A program made the translations under genes and the position numbers. From positions 4,712,001 to 4,776,000 of the forward strand of contig OZ199839.1 of NCBI GenBank assembly GCA_964304625.1: a stretch of DNA of 64,000 nt, written 5' to 3'. The notes beneath the pieces are model-generated. The model was not told the origin of the DNA. It saw only the letters and a program-made list of their open reading frames with translations, and did no database searches. This document shows, in pieces, positions 12,428 through 23,991 of the stretch. This stretch comes from Kudoa neothunni. Taxonomy: Eukaryota; Cnidaria. Positions within the stretch are counted from its first letter, which is position 1. Every line of letters starts with the position of its first letter.

Positions 12428-14684
12428 CTACAAACCGAGTTGTGATGCAAAGTCGTTTAAATTTTGTATTTTTCTATTTTTAAACAATTTGTTGGTCTAA
12501 ATACAAATATTACAATATATTATATAGGAATTATTAGATAATTCACCTTATTTAAAACTGAAACAAGTTTCAAAAACTGATTTTCCCCAAGTGACAATGC
12601 CGTATTTTTCTTGCTGAAAGGTTCTATGTAAATGTTAAAAACTATTACGAAGAATACGTCAGTAGTGGTACCAATAATTCGTATGGGGCGATAAGGTTGA
12701 TTTGAGAACCAATTCAAATTTCTGCTCACCAACGAACTCGTGGCAATATCGATATCGTAATCACTCCACCTAAATGCAATTTCGGTCAACAACTAAAAAA
12801 TTCAAAGAGAAAAATAATTTACTTGAAATTATCGTAATATTCAATAAACTGTTTAAACAAGTCGCCAATAGGTTCAACATTTATCTTACTGTAAAGAATG
12901 TTAACTCGACTGACAGATGCATATAAAGCTAACTACTTGTTATGATCACTGATAATACGGTTGAGCGTAGAAGACAATATCTTGTCAATATTAAACGTAC
13001 CCTGAATTATACTCAAACAAGCTAAACTAATAATTATTTTACTGGGTAGAGTTTATGAAGGTTCGGCAAAACAGGAGGGCTGGCCACATCTAAATCGATT
13101 TTTAATTAATAAATGCTGTGTACAGTTAAGACGTGAGAATACTTTGCAGAAAAAATAAAACCAACAAACTAAACGAATAACTGGAAAGATATCCGTGGAA
13201 AGCATCTGTAACTCCACAAAGGGAAGCCCAATATTTGGTGACAATTATCATTTCACGAAATCGCGGATCAACTGGTTCAATCAACAAAAGTAAGCAAAAT
13301 AACGTAATACTTTTCACATAAGTCTTTAAAAGTTCAGTGTTCGCTGGAGCCTAAGCCAAAATTCGTTAGAACCTCGAAAAAACCAATAAAATTTTACCAC
13401 AATACATCCAGTACTGATGTCACAACTTATTCCACTAGATCCAACATTGATAATTAAAATCAATGACAATATACAATTACATGCGTCGATGTTCAAACTT
13501 AAGAATAGGAACTTTAGCAGGTATTAACCTTGGTCGAGATCCTAAAGATAACAGCTCAAAAATAGAGCAAAGATTATTTATTAATAGATTCGTTTTTAAG
13601 AGATTACAAAACCATCGATACACATATATTGGCCGAAAAAACACCATTTTAAAAATGATCAAATGTTAAAAAATAAAACATACCGATTATAGGAATTAGA
13701 AGTTTTTGAATGCTTCTAAGGATAGTCATCATTCGATATTTGTAAGGTAATGCTAACTCTTTAGAATTCTAAAAAGAATATAAGCGCAACGAAATAAGAT
13801 CAAAGTTTTACATTGTAAGAAGTTTTAGTGTTAACTATACAAAAATCACAATCACTGCTTACAGACCAACAGCCAGTTGCATTGCTTCCAGTTATAAATA
13901 CGGTGTAACCTAAACAGTTTATCCAACTTTTTATGAAGGGTAAAATATAAACCTTCGTATCTTGCCTTAACCAGATTTTCGATTTGATTTCTAAAATCTT
14001 CAAGTTGGCGCAATTTTGAAGGTGGCCTGTCAATCTTCTTGATATAGCTATGGATTGAAGCAGAAAACTGGAAGAGTAAATTAGTTTTAGTGAATTTCGG
14101 GGACTCTTACAGCATCATCGCTCTTCCTAGAACTGATTTCATACAAAAAAGAGTATTTTGGCAAAGCTGAACATTGGACTGATGGAACGTTCGTTTTGGT
14201 GGGTAGATTGTTAGAATTATCTTTCACCTCATTAATAAGAATGTTTTCGGATAAGATAATATTTCTTCCAACTCTTTTCTAAAGAAAAAATTATATTTAG
14301 ATAACAAATATTATCTAAGGACCTTAGGTTTGGAGGGCTGCAACAAATGAGGAACTTCAATGAAGCTATCGGAAAAATTTATGTCGGGACCCGTTTTCCT
14401 TTTCTCAATAAGATGGCACGTAGTTGAAAGCATTTGTCGCAAAGCATACCCTTTTAGTGATACATTCAGATGTAACGATTACAAAAATTTAAAAATAATT
14501 TATACAAACCTGGAGAAATTTGTACATTGTTTCCTTCGTTTATCTTATTGACAGTGTTATCGTTATTTTGGCAGTCATTCAAATCATAAGATTTGTTAGT
14601 ATCTGTTTTAACTCCTTGGGAAACAAGTGAACTTTTCGATGGGGAAGATAAGTCACACAATTTTGCGTTTTTACTAAAAACCAT
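12428..14684 (-). CDS. TENT2: GLD-2/TENT2-like noncanonical poly(A) polymerase, 16 exons
   Basis: Cytoplasmic RNA nucleotidyltransferase that extends mRNA poly(A) tails. Sixteen exons keep one frame of 485 codons plus stop: 14684-14510, 14450-14323, 14278-14111, 14067-13953, 13909-13812, 13768-13684, 13541-13481, 13434-13398, 13350-13311, 13271-13143, 13089-13043, 13001-12937, 12888-12823, 12769-12672, 12623-12547 and 12496-12428. All introns are GT..AG, 39-59 bp, except one of 142 bp. Signatures: TVFITGSNATGCWS then SDCDF (GS and the two metal-binding Asp), VPILKFEHRR...GISCDIS (third Asp), REMIIVTKYWA and DAFHGYLSSYSFSLLVLFFLQ (central domain), SPPVLPNLHKLYP, and PIGDLFKQFIEYYDNF (PAP-associated domain), ending RPIRIIEPFSKKNTA. 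Length is like human TENT2. No RNA-binding domain is visible, as in GLD-2 enzymes that need a partner. The chosen ATG is the first in frame; an upstream exon cannot be excluded. Confidence 0.93.
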
Positions 14685-14719
14685 AGATAACGAAACACAC
14701 TGTAAATAGTTCCGCAAAA

Positions 14720-16611
14720 AAAGCTCAACATGAACAACTAGTAGACATAATTAACAAAATTTTAATACGTTTCGATCGAGGCGTTTAAATCAACAAATTT
14801 AATGTATTTACTTTAAATCGTGACTATTTTTCTCGGTTCTCATAAAATTATTGAACGTCTTACCAATAACTGGAAATTTCGATGTCGCGGTTCCTAATTT
14901 ATACTCACAACAGCAAAAAATAAAAATATAAAACCATTTGATGGAGAATAGTCAGCAGTTGAGAGTTCCTATCACAAATACATTTTAATATCACTATCAT
15001 TCATAACAGTCCTACTTTTTCTAAAATGGTGTAACAAAAAGTTTAATCAATTTAAAATTTACTTTTTGAAATGGTTTGTTTTTTCTTATTCTAAAAAAAT
15101 AAATTTATATTCGAGTAAAATTTTGGGGTGTATAAATTTGCTGATTGGAACCAAGAACATTCATTTCAACAATTAATATAAGTACGTTATATTTCACCAG
15201 TTTTGGATTGCCGTATCGTTTCGCTGTACTATTACTCATTGCAACATATATATTTCGAATATTTCCAACTAACAACTGACCACGGATAGGAACGTCAACG
15301 AACAATCCACCAAACCTAAGCATGCAAAAGAGTGGTCACGTGACTCCGTAGAGTGCAACCTCGGACTTCGACCATAATCCGTTCTAGAAGTGTGTTCGAA
15401 CTCCGAACCAATTTCTCCCATGTAAAATAATGAAAATTGGTTTAATCCGTAGCGCTCATAAAATAAATAACCATTTTTATTCTTCCTTATTAAAAAACAA
15501 ACCATTACCCCTCGTGGTAATTAATGGTAAAGTATGTGACTCCAGAAAACACCATCTTGCGAAGGTTTTTTCTCGGTTTTTCTTTTACGATTATCAATAA
15601 TAAATCAAAAAAATACCGAGTGCAAATATTGAGCTAAAATTAGTTACATCTAAATTTTTGCCTAATTCTTATTCGACAATAGTCGGATACACATGTAATC
15701 TACATCGTTTTGCAATAAACACCTGAAAATAGCTTATTATTTGCATATATTATCCTGATTAATACATTATAACCATTGTTTAAATTTTCTCAAGCTTGCA
15801 TACCAAATTTAGCCTAGTAAACCTTCTAAATAAGCTTATCTAATATTAAGAAATAATGTGTCATCTATCATTATTTCTAAATGTCAAATTAACTTTTAAA
15901 GCATTTAGTCACCTCTATAATTGTTTATTTTAGTTTATAAATTTTTATTTGTACATTGTTTTTAGTGAAAAAGTTTGTATACACCAATTACTCGCGAAAT
16001 TAGAACTGACAATAATTATATTAATCGTATATTGATATTCTTGGCTACAAAATTGAAGAATGACATTAATAAAAAATATTTAAATACGTATTTAGTTTAT
16101 TTAAAAATATTAAATTATAAAAATTTTAGAAATAATAAACCGTGCATTTTTTATTTCTTTATTTAACACAACTTAAAGTATTGAGTTAATTTATAATACT
16201 AATTTATTTTTTGTGTCAACATTATTCTAAACAGCAACTACTATGCTATGAACGCGCATTTGAAGTGTCATGCAATATATTGGACTTATGACCAGTTGTA
16301 TGAAAATTCATACGTTCAAATTTTCTTACTATTATTTTCCCCCAATTTTAATATCCCCGTGAATGGAACTATCAAATGTATTCATTTTAAATAAATTTGA
16401 ATTAACCTGATATATTTTTACTCCAAAAATTTATTATTTGCATATCTAATTTCCAATATAAAATTTCTAATTATACGTCCTCTGACATTTATTACATTAA
16501 ATATAACAAATAAAAATGCATTTATATAAAATGTGATAGACTTATTAATAACTACATTAGTATAGTATCAAAATTTTTGTTAATATATTATTTAAAAGTT
16601 GAAATTTTGGC
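14720..16611. other. Upstream of TENT2-like gene; weak ORFs only
   Basis: Two overlapping minus-strand frames (15505-15269 and 15323-15105) lie 5' of the poly(A) polymerase. Neither has a recognisable domain. A B-box-like GTTCGAACTCC lies near 15393. I cannot support a gene. Confidence 0.4.
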
Positions 16612-16615
16612 TTAA

Positions 16616-16922
16616 AGTCCAATATCTGTGCCCGCGTTCGCTAATCTTCGGTACACCTCGTCTATTTTAGCGCAATGAATAATTTCAAGAAAATATTCAC
16701 TTTCGAGGACATTGATAAAATTACATTTATGGAATATAGTTATTTTCGAGAAATGATACTAGTGATGGATTCCAAAATAAATGTATAATATGTAAAAAAT
16801 ATCGTGGCATTGAATTAAGCACATTATTTAAACTAGTTATGAGGATACAATTAATTTAAAATTGATTCCAACTTTTACCAATTGTGTATTTTTTGACCGA
16901 GCGCGGACACAGATACTGGACT
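16616..16922. mobile_element. TTAA MITE, 307 bp
   Basis: Terminal inverted repeats AGTCCAATATCTGTGCCCGC (16616 onward) and, read on the minus strand from 16922, AGTCCAGTATCTGTGTCCGC match at 18 of 20 positions. TTAA flanks both sides (16612-16615 and 16923-16926). No coding capacity. TTAA duplication indicates mobilisation by a piggyBac-type transposase; the ends differ from those of the autonomous-looking piggyBac elements in the window. Confidence 0.85.
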
Positions 16923-17287
16923 TTAACCAAATATTTGTTGGTCGTCGTACAATCTATCTACTATAAATATAAAGCTTAAGTGCTCGTATGTGTCAGAAGT
17001 ACGCATGTGCGTCCAAATTTTTTCGTTATAAAGAGACATTTATGAAGTTATTTAAAACCACATTGTTCCAAAAAATCTTTAAATCACTTTTACAATACCA
17101 AATGTTCCCAGAAGTGTTTAGAAAATTGTTATTTTATGGATTCAAAGTTTGTTAAACAGATGGATTACTTGAGTTCAACAATAGGATTAACATCTGCTTA
17201 TGATCTGTTGATATCTGACTTTGTATATAAATTTAGTGTGTAAATTTAAATGCTCATGAAGATACACTATGTCGGGAGTTTTAACCT

Positions 17288-17350
17288 ACAGTAGTGTAGG
17301 GATACTACACACTTTTTTGGGACGAAACATTTAGGTGCGTAGTATCCATG
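17288..17350 (+). repeat. Tigger-like terminus with internal hairpin
   Basis: TA followed by CAGTAGTGTAGGGATACTAC resembles the start of the Tigger fragment at 53130 (CAGTAATGCAGGGAT). GGATACTACACAC and GTGCGTAGTATCC form a 13-bp inverted repeat with one mismatch about 25 bases apart. No partner terminus was found. Confidence 0.35.
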
Positions 17351-18671
17351 TCCGCGCGCGCCGCTGTATTTTGTATTTAACGACCATATTTGCCCGGCAA
17401 TACTAATGGTAACTCGAATATATTTGGGAAAAATCAATAGTAAACACACGAAAAAATAAATATAAGGTGAATAAACTATAATAATTCGAAATTATGCAGA
17501 TTTTTTGAAATAATCGGTTATTTTATCGTTTTTTGGGAATCGTGTCTTATGTTGCAAATAAGAAAGTCTATATTTATTTCATTAATAGCGAACTAGTTGA
17601 GTATGCGATCATCAGATAGATTGAAGCTTTATAATACAAGAACCATGTCCGTAGATTTCATTGAAATCTTTCGCTATGTTTAACTTTACGTGATTAAATT
17701 CAGTTCAAGCAGTGTATTTGTATTCCATCTTATTATTTAAAATAGTTTGGTTGATATTGACGCGATTTGTACGCATTTTTGAAAAAGAGCGCATTAAAGT
17801 TTATGCCGGGCCAAAGGATATTGCTATGAGCAGGAAAAATCAATTTTCGTAAATTCTCTTCTATCTCATCTCAATATCTTTTTCTATTTATTTGTTTCTC
17901 GTAAAGAGTGGTGCATCAACTTTCCGAGCCAGGTCAGAATTCAATTTTAAAATCCCAGGATCACAAAGTAACGTTTTAAATAGAACTTTAAGGTAATTTA
18001 AATAGTTCGGGGATGCAAATTAAATGCGACACTGACGTTAAATTATTTAGTTTTGATGCCGGGCCTCAAAATTTTTGAATGAACGCCGGGATTGGTACAC
18101 TCCTTCACAGAAATGCTCATAATTTAAATTCCATATTCACGGTCGTTCAAATAAAAAGCTTAACGAAAATTTTTTCGTTTGATTGAATCTATAGGTTAAT
18201 TTGAAATATTAATATCTTTTTTGAATGTTATTAAGAAGTTTTTCAATGCTTATTACTCCCAAGCAACGCTGAGCAGTTCTCGCTAATAGTAGATATAGGA
18301 TTACGCAAACGCATGCGGGGATCGGATCGTATTTTTATTCCTAACGAATCTTACTCACAAAGTTATATAACGATTGAATTTTGTATGATCTGCTATATTT
18401 AATTATTTTTGGCCGGTCACTTTGCTCTTACGGGTCAGAAATAATCATGGTCGAAACAGGTGACACCTGAATATTATTTACTATATCAATAGCCATTTCA
18501 TGCATAAATATATAATTAGTTAATCATCGATATCCAGGAAAAAACTTACGCACATACCTGGGGTGAACACTGTGTCCATCCCCGAAAAACATCTACTATA
18601 TAAATGAACAATGAATTATTTATTTAAACGTGTTTTACGTTTTATTAACATTATTCTTTATTCATCACAAG
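17351..18671. other. AT-rich stretch without recognisable genes
   Basis: Nothing recognisable beyond short frames. Confidence 0.5.
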
Positions 18672-18675
18672 TTAA

Positions 18676-21092
18676 CCCTCCCAGTACCAACTGGGGTATT
18701 AAGATACCCCAAATCCACTTTTTTGTTTATAACTCTAGACGATTGGATTATATTTTCCTACGGTTTTAAGAATACTTTTAGTATATTATTTCCTATATTC
18801 AGATATTAATTAGTCGTTTAATTTAACTTTTATATAACATTTTATACGAAAAAATATTAATAAAAAAATACAAATTCGCCCAAAAAAGTGATATAGACCT
18901 AAAAGAGGCCTGGCCGTGGAATTAACGATGATTAATCCGCTTATGTGCCGCGTTTTCTTGTAAACGTTGAAGTGACTGTGTTAAAATAGACTTTTTAAAT
19001 AATTTTTTGTTTATTATGGTTAATGAAATAAATTACGAAAATATAGAAAAACTTACGAAAGATTCAACCGATTATGATATTTCTGAATCGAATAATTTAA
19101 GCAAAGAAGACTTTATTTTTGTCGACTACTATCATTGATGAAATAACAAGGTATACAAATAAATATTGTGAAGAAACTAATCCAGAAGGTCATGCAACAA
19201 TTTCCACTGACGAAATTATAGCATTTATTAGTGTTTTGATTGCCGCTGGACGTTCAAATGACAGGATGCTCTCTCTGAGAAATGCTTGGGATATCCATCT
19301 ACTATTTAAACAATTGTTCTCTTCTGCGATACCAACGAACCGATTTTCCTATATCTACTGTAAACTTGGGTTCGATGACAAATCGACTAGAGCTGATCGT
19401 TTTCAAATAACAAACGATAAATTTGAACCTTGCCGTCAGATGTTTTCTTTGTTTAATGAAAACTGTCAAAAATACTACTCCCCAGGACCATTCATTACCG
19501 TCGACGATAGGTTGGTTAGGTTTCGCGGTAGATGCCCCTTCGGAGTATACATTAAAAACAAACCTGGAAGATACTGCATTAAGCTTTGGGTTGCTGCGGA
19601 TGTAGAAACGTCATACATTCTAAATCTTCAGCCATATACAGGAAAAGTTAATGGAACTAGTCGAGGTGTAACAGTTGACAACTTTTTTACGTCAGTTCCT
19701 CTTGCAACAAAACTCCTAAAAGAAAAGCTTACCTTAACTGGGACCATCAGATCAAACAAGCCAGACCTTCCCAAAGAGTTTCTAAAATCGCCCGCAAGGG
19801 AGGTGTTCTCTTCGATATTCGGATTTTGTGGTGATTTAACATTAACTTCGTATGTTCCGAAGAAGAATTATTCAGTTAATATTTTGTCCACCCAACACCA
19901 CGACACATCGATCGAAGATAGCTATCGAAAAAGGCCAGCTGTGATATTACACTACAATAAGACAAAAGGCGGGGTGGACGGCGGAGATAAAATAACCATG
20001 TCATACTCCTGTTCACGGGCTATCCGTAGGTGGCCGCTCAAGATATTTATGGATATCATTGATATGGCCTCATTGAATGCCTACATTGTATAGACCAAGC
20101 AAAATCCTGAATGGAGGAAGAATGATAGGAGCAAAAGACAGCATTTCCTCCGTGAGCTTGCTGTTCAGTTGGCAACTCTAAATGTAGTAAATCGCCAAAA
20201 GAATTCCACCACCTTATAAAGTCATATAAAATACGGGTTTCAATTTGTTGATAAATCTACAACAAACACCAACTCTATCGACTGCCAAGAAAATTGCATG
20301 CAGCAAATGAAGAGAAATAGATGTCACTTTTGCCCACGAAATAAGGATAAGAAAACCAACGTAGTATGTTTCAGTTGTCAAATTTTTGTGTAAAACATCG
20401 AAAACATAATAATATTATCATAATATGCCTAGGTACAGTTTTCCGAGAAAAATACAAACGATGGGGGCAATTACATTAAGTCTAAAAAACGACTTTTAAT
20501 TTATGCGTTAATTGGCAAAATTAACATCCACAATACAACAAAAAATAAAGTTAATGATAATGTCTGTACATATATATCTCGAGCAATAAATTTTTGTATT
20601 TTCATTTCAAGCTCATTTTATAGCCATTAGCATAGAACATTTAATACTTTATGTTTGGTGCAATCATGAAGGCGCTAAGTTATTTAATGTTTACTCCTTC
20701 TTTTTATAGTAATGGAAGCCGAGTCTAACCGAAAACCGTGCATCAAATAGTGGCGGATATGTCGTGTTTGCTATCAGTTATTGGTAACCTCAAGGATTAT
20801 GGCATTGCCGATAGTTTTATTTAACTTATATTATTTGTGCCAATAAATATTATGTAAATAGGTGCACATATTTCGATGCTGTAATCATGACTCGATAAAT
20901 GAATAAATTTGTTTATCTGTAGACCAGAAGCTACTATCTTTAAATTGATTTAATGAATTAACCCTTTTATGTGTTGTATTTTCAATTAATGAATTATATA
21001 TATTTTGAATAAGTTTAAAGGATTTTTTGTCTGGGGTACGCAAATACCCCAGTTGGGCACACGCGCAATTTTTTAAGTTGGTACAGGGAGGG
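18676..21092 (+). mobile_element. piggyBac transposon with both ends
   Basis: TTAA 18672-18675 and 21093-21096 flank inverted repeats CCCTCCCAGTACCAAC (left) and GTTGGTACAGGGAGGG (right; one mismatch). Internal 18-bp palindromes GGGGTATTAAGATACCCC (18693-18710) and GGGGTACGCAAATACCCC (21033-21050) sit next to the left repeat but 26 bp away from the right repeat, the asymmetric end structure known from Trichoplusia piggyBac. Length 2.42 kb is typical. The sister element at 54431-57961 has the same ends and protein. Near-intact transposase frame suggests a younger copy than its sister. Confidence 0.93.
19119..20093 (+). CDS. piggyBac transposase, DDD core in one frame
   Basis: A 324-codon frame spans the catalytic domain: the first Asp at FITVDDRLVRFRGRCPFG, the second at GVTVDNFFTS, the third at TKGGVDGGDK, followed by RRWPLKIFMDIIDMASLNAY. 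Thus the DDD triad is complete. The likely original start is ATG 19017 (MVNEINYENIEKL) in another frame that stops at about 19137, so an N-terminal frameshift is present. After 20093 the frame is interrupted, and the cysteine-rich tail RCHFCPRNKDK...VVCFSC appears near 20308-20380. Compared with the sister at 55642-55965, about 20 residues are missing between YTGKV and GRGVTVDNFF-like SRGVTVDNFF. Probably inactive but little decayed. Confidence 0.88.
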   Translation: MSTTIIDEITRYTNKYCEETNPEGHATISTDEIIAFISVLIAAGRSNDRMLSLRNAWDIHLLFKQLFSSAIPTNRFSYIYCKLGFDDKSTRADRFQITNDKFEPCRQMFSLFNENCQKYYSPGPFITVDDRLVRFRGRCPFGVYIKNKPGRYCIKLWVAADVETSYILNLQPYTGKVNGTSRGVTVDNFFTSVPLATKLLKEKLTLTGTIRSNKPDLPKEFLKSPAREVFSSIFGFCGDLTLTSYVPKKNYSVNILSTQHHDTSIEDSYRKRPAVILHYNKTKGGVDGGDKITMSYSCSRAIRRWPLKIFMDIIDMASLNAYIV

Positions 21093-21125
21093 TTAATTGA
21101 TCGCACGTACTCTAATTTATGCGGC

Positions 21126-21209
21126 TGTCGTGACTCAACTCACGATTAAGTAATCGTTACGAATAAACAAAATTATTCACATCTTTAACAATCGGCATTT
21201 GCCGATTGA
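21126..21209 (+). repeat. Left terminal repeat of BEL/Pao fossil
   Basis: About 84 bp, starting TGTCGTGACTCAACTCACG and ending in CGGCATTTGCCGATTGA. Short for the family, so the outer boundary may be imprecise. Confidence 0.7.
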
Positions 21210-23907
21210 GGTCGCTAGAAATTTGAACCGTTGGTTTTTTTTGTGCACAAAGAAAGGCTAAAAAATCGCCACATGGTGTCGAAACCAGGGATCTCATTCA
21301 AAATTTCAACAGAACTGTGGAAAAAGTCGACAATCGATACGTAGTATCTTTACCGCGGACGGTCCGCGGTAAAGATCTGCCCACAAATTACCATTTGGCT
21401 AGAGGATGACTGAAGAGTTTGATAAAACGGATAAGTTGTGACAGATCACTAATAAAAGAATATAATAAAATATTCGAAACTCAAATGGATCAAGGTGTAA
21501 TTGAGAAAATTACCGACGAACCACCTACAAAAGATAAATGTCACTACATTCCTCACCATTTTGTTACATCAAATAGTTCAACAACAAAACTCCGTATTGT
21601 TTTTGATGCATCAGCCAAAACAACCAATACTCTGACCATATATCCGATGAAATCAACAAATCAATGTATGTAGACAATTTATTGCATTGTTTCCACGATC
21701 CAAGTACAGCCTTCAACGCTTACAACACAATAAAAAAGATGTTCTTGGATGTCTCATTCAACATGAGGGAATGGAACATTAATTCCAAAGGATTACGCAC
21801 ACAATTCGATCAAAATGATAAAAACGATAGTATAACAGTCAAAATTAAATCACCCAATCTAAATAACAGGAAACATGCTGTATCAAAAAGAAATGTCTTA
21901 GAAGACATATCTAAAATATGACCCCTTAGGATTAGGTCCCTACAACAATTATGGAGAGAAATAAGAGATTGGGATAGCTGCCTGAATGAAATGGAAATCA
22001 AAAAATGGAATAAGATCGCATCCGAACTCAACCAAATTGATCATATACAAACTTCAAGAACATTTCCTGTAATTGTGCCAACAGCCGACGACACACTCAA
22101 ATTGGTATGCTTTCGTGATGTTTCGCAATACACATACGCTTGTTTCATGGACCTGGTTATTTGCAACAAAGATAAAAAGGATTTTCTTCTAATTGTTGCC
22201 AAGTGTAGACATGATCCAATCAAAATCCTCACAATTTTTAAATTCGAATTAATGGGAGCACATCTTGGATCAAAAATGATCAAGTATGTTTGCGAGCAAT
22301 TGATAACAACAATTTCGGAAAAGCACATGTTATTTGATTCAAAATGTATGCTCCACTGGATCCAAAATCAGAGCTCCCCTTCAATATTCGCAAGAAATAG
22401 AATAAAGGATATTACCGAGGACAAAGAAATTATTTGGAGTCACGTTAGATCAGCCGAAAACCCGGCTGATTTAGATACCAGAGGGGAATCTCAACAGATG
22501 ATATGAATTCCGTGAAATTTTGGTTCGACGGACCAGCTTTCATAACCAGGAATTATAATGAATGGCCAGTTGAAAATTTCTCCTTTAATGAACAACAATT
22601 GAAACAATTTCCAACACGAATCACCTTCGCACTTCCGTCGAACGATAGCAGAATGACAAACAATTGTGAAATGTTGAATATCGGAATTGATGTGAAACGA
22701 TTTTCTGATTTCCACACGTTAGTGAAAACTGTAGCATGGTGCATTCGTTTCATTTCCCATTCAATGAAACGCTACGCTTTGTCTGCAAAACCAACTCATG
22801 CCGAGTTAAACACCGCAAAACTATTACTAATAAAAAGCCCTCAGGAGACACACTTAAAGAAACAAATTGAGGCCATCAACAACAACACAAAAGATAATGT
22901 ATGTTCAAACTACCCGATTTTCCACCATTACCTGCATTTAGAACTCAACAATTTGCACCCTTCTCTTACACGGGAGTAGACTACGCTAGTCCATCATTGT
23001 ATATCATGACAATCAAGAAAGGGAAGTTTGGATATGTGTGTTCTCATGCGCTATCGTGCGAGCTGTTCACTTAGAGCTAGCATTTACGTTGTGCGGTGAA
23101 AACTTTCTAAATTGTCTGAGAAGGTTCATCAGCAGAAGAGGTACACCTAAGATGATGATATCTGATAATGCCAAAAATTTTAAAATGATGTCTAAAATCC
23201 TCTCCAAATTACAAAAGAACAAAGATCTTACACCATCGAACTTAGAAAATTATTGTAACAGAATGAACATCGAATGGAGATTTATCGTCGAATTTGCTCA
23301 TTGGATGGATGGCTTTTATGAAAGCATAATTGGACTAATTAAATCATCATTAAAAAAGACATTAGAGCCTAAGAAATACAACATGGAGCAATTTCATACA
23401 TTAATTGTCGAAATTGAGCACATTATCAACATGAGGCCGCTGACTTACATTTCTTCCGAAGATCTAGAAAGACCATTGGTCCCAGCTGATTTCCTCTGCC
23501 TAAATCCGAGACACATCAACCTAGAGAATGTAGACAACACCAACGATGATTTCACCTTAAAAATCAATACCACTCATAAATCATTGATTGAAACATGGAA
23601 AAAGGGACACAATATACTTAATGAATTTTGGAGATCATGAAAAAATGGATATCTTCTCAATCTACGAACGAGATATCAAATAAAACACATTCAAAACAAA
23701 TCGACTGCATTGTTTGATCCCCGAGTAGGTGATATGGTTCACATACAAGAACCCTCAATAAAAAATCATTGGAAATTGGCGAAGATCAAACACTTAAATC
23801 GAAACGAAAATAATCAAATTATCTCCGCCACATTACAACTTCCCCACAACAAAACCACCAATTGATCAATCAAATACCTATACCCCTTAGAAATAATCCG
23901 GGGGGAA

Positions 23908-23991
23908 TGTCGTGACTCAAGTCACGATTAAATAAATATTACGAGTAAACAAAATTATTTACATCTTTGACAATCGGCATTTGCCGATTGA
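23908..23991 (+). repeat. Right terminal repeat of BEL/Pao fossil
   Basis: About 84 bp, closely matching 21126-21209 and preceded by a GGGGGGAA purine tract as expected for the right repeat. Confidence 0.7.

Larger units (their letters stand above)
21126..23991 (+). mobile_element. BEL/Pao LTR retrotransposon fossil
   Basis: A broken LTR element of the BEL/Pao family. Near-identical terminal repeats of about 84 bp lie at 21126-21209 and 23908-23991, both beginning TGTCGTGACTCAA; a G-rich tract precedes the right one. Recognisable parts, in order: reverse transcriptase (about 21419-21800), RNase H-like region (about 21991-22500), connection region (22503-22979) and integrase core (23038-23640). 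No gag part is recognisable. It carries several breaks and looks old relative to the Gypsy element at 32767, since its repeats differ at several positions. The family call rests on the layout and wording of the integrase and RT parts. Confidence 0.8.

Noticed and set aside
15330-15420. tRNA gene suggested by GTTCGAACTCC
   Set aside because: No acceptor or anticodon stem could be folded by eye.
15105-15505. Two overlapping minus-strand ORFs upstream of the poly(A) polymerase
   Set aside because: No recognisable domain, differing frames and no convincing splice that joins them.
15975-16166. Plus-strand 63-codon ORF
   Set aside because: Lys/Asn/Ile/Tyr-rich composition expected from AT-rich random sequence.
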